7,708 bases of DNA from Candidatus Omnitrophota bacterium. GTDB lineage: Bacteria > Omnitrophota > Koll11 > Zapsychrales > Aceulaceae. Made by a program: the position numbers and the translations under genes. The notes beneath the pieces are model-generated. The model had not been told where the DNA came from, searched no databases, and was given only the letters and a program-made list of their open reading frames with translations. The stretch lies in contig JAOZRJ010000067.1 in assembly GCA_029931885.1 (NCBI GenBank), positions 1 to 7,708 of the forward strand, in the 5' to 3' direction. This document shows positions 6,666 to 7,708 of this stretch, in pieces (the first letter of the stretch is position 1; every line of letters starts with the position of its first letter).

Positions 6666-7667
6666 ATGAAATTTGCTGATTTTCAAATGATACATTTTAT
6701 TTGGCTGGTTACTTTCATGGGTCTTTTCTTGATATGGAGAAAAGGTAAAAAAGAATTGCTTAGGGAAAAATTTGCCGATAAGAAACTGCTGGATGAATTA
6801 TCCGACAACTTATTTAAACAGAATGAATGGTTACAAATTATTTTGGTTTTATTAATCAGTGCATTTTCGGTATTTGCTCTTATGCGTCCTCAATGGGGTT
6901 TTCAATGGCAAGAGATCAAGCGGGAGGGTTTGGATGTTCTAGTTGCAATCGATACTTCAAAAAGCATGTTAACCGATGATGTAAAACCGAATCGTCTGGA
7001 AAGGTCAAAATTAGCAGTTAAAGATTTAGTAAAAAAGCTCGAAGGAGATCGAATTGGTCTAATTGCCTTTTCAGGGACAGGATTTCTTGTGTGCCCTTTA
7101 ACAATTGATTATCAGGGATTTTTATTAACACTGGATAATATTAATTCAGGGACTATTCCACAAGGAGGAACATCTATATCGACAGCCATTCGAGAAGGTA
7201 TACGCAGTTCAAAAAATGCCGAAGGTAAAAACAAAGTAATGGTCATTATTACTGATGGAGAAGATTTAGAAGGAAACGTAGCAGAATTAGCCAAAGAAGC
7301 AGCTGAAAAGGGAATTAAGATTTTTACAATTGGTATTGGCACAACAGAAGGTGAATTGATTCGAGTTCCAAATAGGCAGGGAGAATATGAATTTGTTAAA
7401 GATAAAGATGGAAATTTTGTTAAATCCAGATTAAATGAAAAACTTCTTCAGGAAGTAGCATTAATAACAAAAGGGGTTTACGTTCAGGCTACAGGCGCTC
7501 AATTTGGTTTAGAATATATTTACGACAATTATTTGTCAAAGATGGAGAAGCATGAAATAAAAGCAACCATGGAAAAACGTTTTTATGACAGATTTCAAAT
7601 ACCATTGGCTATTGCTTTTTTTCTATTATGTGGATTTTCATTAATATCAACGAGGAAAGATAAATGA
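6666..7667 (+). CDS. batB: BatB, membrane-anchored VWA protein
   Basis: A 333-residue paralogue of BatA with the same plan: TM about 8-24, a basic loop (RKGKK, about 25-54), TM about 55-73, a VWA domain about 88-275, TM about 311-327, and a basic tail STRKDK. By the positive-inside rule the VWA domain is periplasmic. MIDAS residues are complete: D96-x-S98-x-S100 in DTSKS, T169 in QGGTSI, D197 in IITDGED. Features that mark it as BatB rather than BatA are ALMRPQWGFQWQEIKREG after TM2, the charged insert about 236-257 containing DKDGNFVKSRL, and RFYDRFQIPLAIA leading into the last TM. GAGGA at 6652-6656 lies 9 bases ahead of the start. Its last 4 bases overlap the next gene. BatA and BatB probably form a complex in the membrane (known or proposed for the family, not shown here). 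Confidence 0.92.
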   Translation: MKFADFQMIHFIWLVTFMGLFLIWRKGKKELLREKFADKKLLDELSDNLFKQNEWLQIILVLLISAFSVFALMRPQWGFQWQEIKREGLDVLVAIDTSKSMLTDDVKPNRLERSKLAVKDLVKKLEGDRIGLIAFSGTGFLVCPLTIDYQGFLLTLDNINSGTIPQGGTSISTAIREGIRSSKNAEGKNKVMVIITDGEDLEGNVAELAKEAAEKGIKIFTIGIGTTEGELIRVPNRQGEYEFVKDKDGNFVKSRLNEKLLQEVALITKGVYVQATGAQFGLEYIYDNYLSKMEKHEIKATMEKRFYDRFQIPLAIAFFLLCGFSLISTRKDK

Positions 7668-7708
7668 GAAGAATTCTAATAATAATTTCGTTTTTTATTC
7701 TTATAGCC
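7664..7708 (+). CDS. start of next Bat-operon gene, exported or membrane protein (partial)
   Basis: Only 15 codons are inside the window, reading MRRILIIISFFILIA. Two arginines followed by an unbroken hydrophobic run look like the beginning of a signal peptide or a membrane anchor. The ATG overlaps the batB stop (ATGA, 7664-7667), and GAGGA at 7652-7656 lies 7 bases upstream, so the start is credible. In Bat operons this position is usually taken by a TPR protein (BatC, or a BatB/BatC-type partner) or by BatD, both of which are exported. The fragment is too short to choose between them. Confidence 0.7.
   Translation, partial: MRRILIIISFFILIA

Overview
This is an AT-rich bacterial window in which every gene lies on the + strand. 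It reads as two adjacent transcription units. The envelope-type sensor kinase, the signal peptide and the membrane-anchored von Willebrand A (VWA) proteins suggest a bacterium with a cell envelope like that of Gram-negatives. The gene order moxR / DUF58 / small membrane protein / batA / batB is the Bat (Bacteroides aerotolerance) arrangement, found in Bacteroidota, spirochaetes, PVC-group and related phyla. A PVC or Omnitrophota-like source is only a guess; the sequence does not settle the taxon.

Region 1 (2-2140) is a complete two-component system: an OmpR/PhoB-type response regulator followed with no gap by a membrane histidine kinase of the CusS-like architecture. Region 2 (2141-2348) is a 208-base intergenic gap. 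It holds a perfect 8-bp inverted repeat, a possible -10 hexamer just downstream, and a strong ribosome binding site for the next gene.

Region 3 (2349-7708, running off the edge) is a tightly packed operon. It starts with an unusual protein made of two receiver domains and nothing else. This is followed by a MoxR AAA+ ATPase, a DUF58 protein with a VWA-like fold, a signal-peptide-bearing single-pass membrane protein resembling DUF4381, BatA, BatB, and the first 15 codons of a further exported or membrane protein. Gaps inside the operon run from 24 bases down to overlaps of 4 and 11 bases, so co-transcription and translational coupling are likely.

Known biology of the families suggests how the parts fit: MoxR is a chaperone-like ATPase that acts with VWA proteins, DUF58 is its usual cytoplasmic partner, and BatA/BatB present metal-binding (MIDAS) VWA domains that the positive-inside pattern places in the periplasm. 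The most distinctive element is the tandem-receiver protein as the first gene of the operon, with a two-component system just upstream. This raises the possibility that the MoxR/Bat module is under phosphorelay control. The rest of the window is a recognisable, intact copy of known families, and I found no mobile elements, tRNAs, rRNAs or CRISPR arrays.
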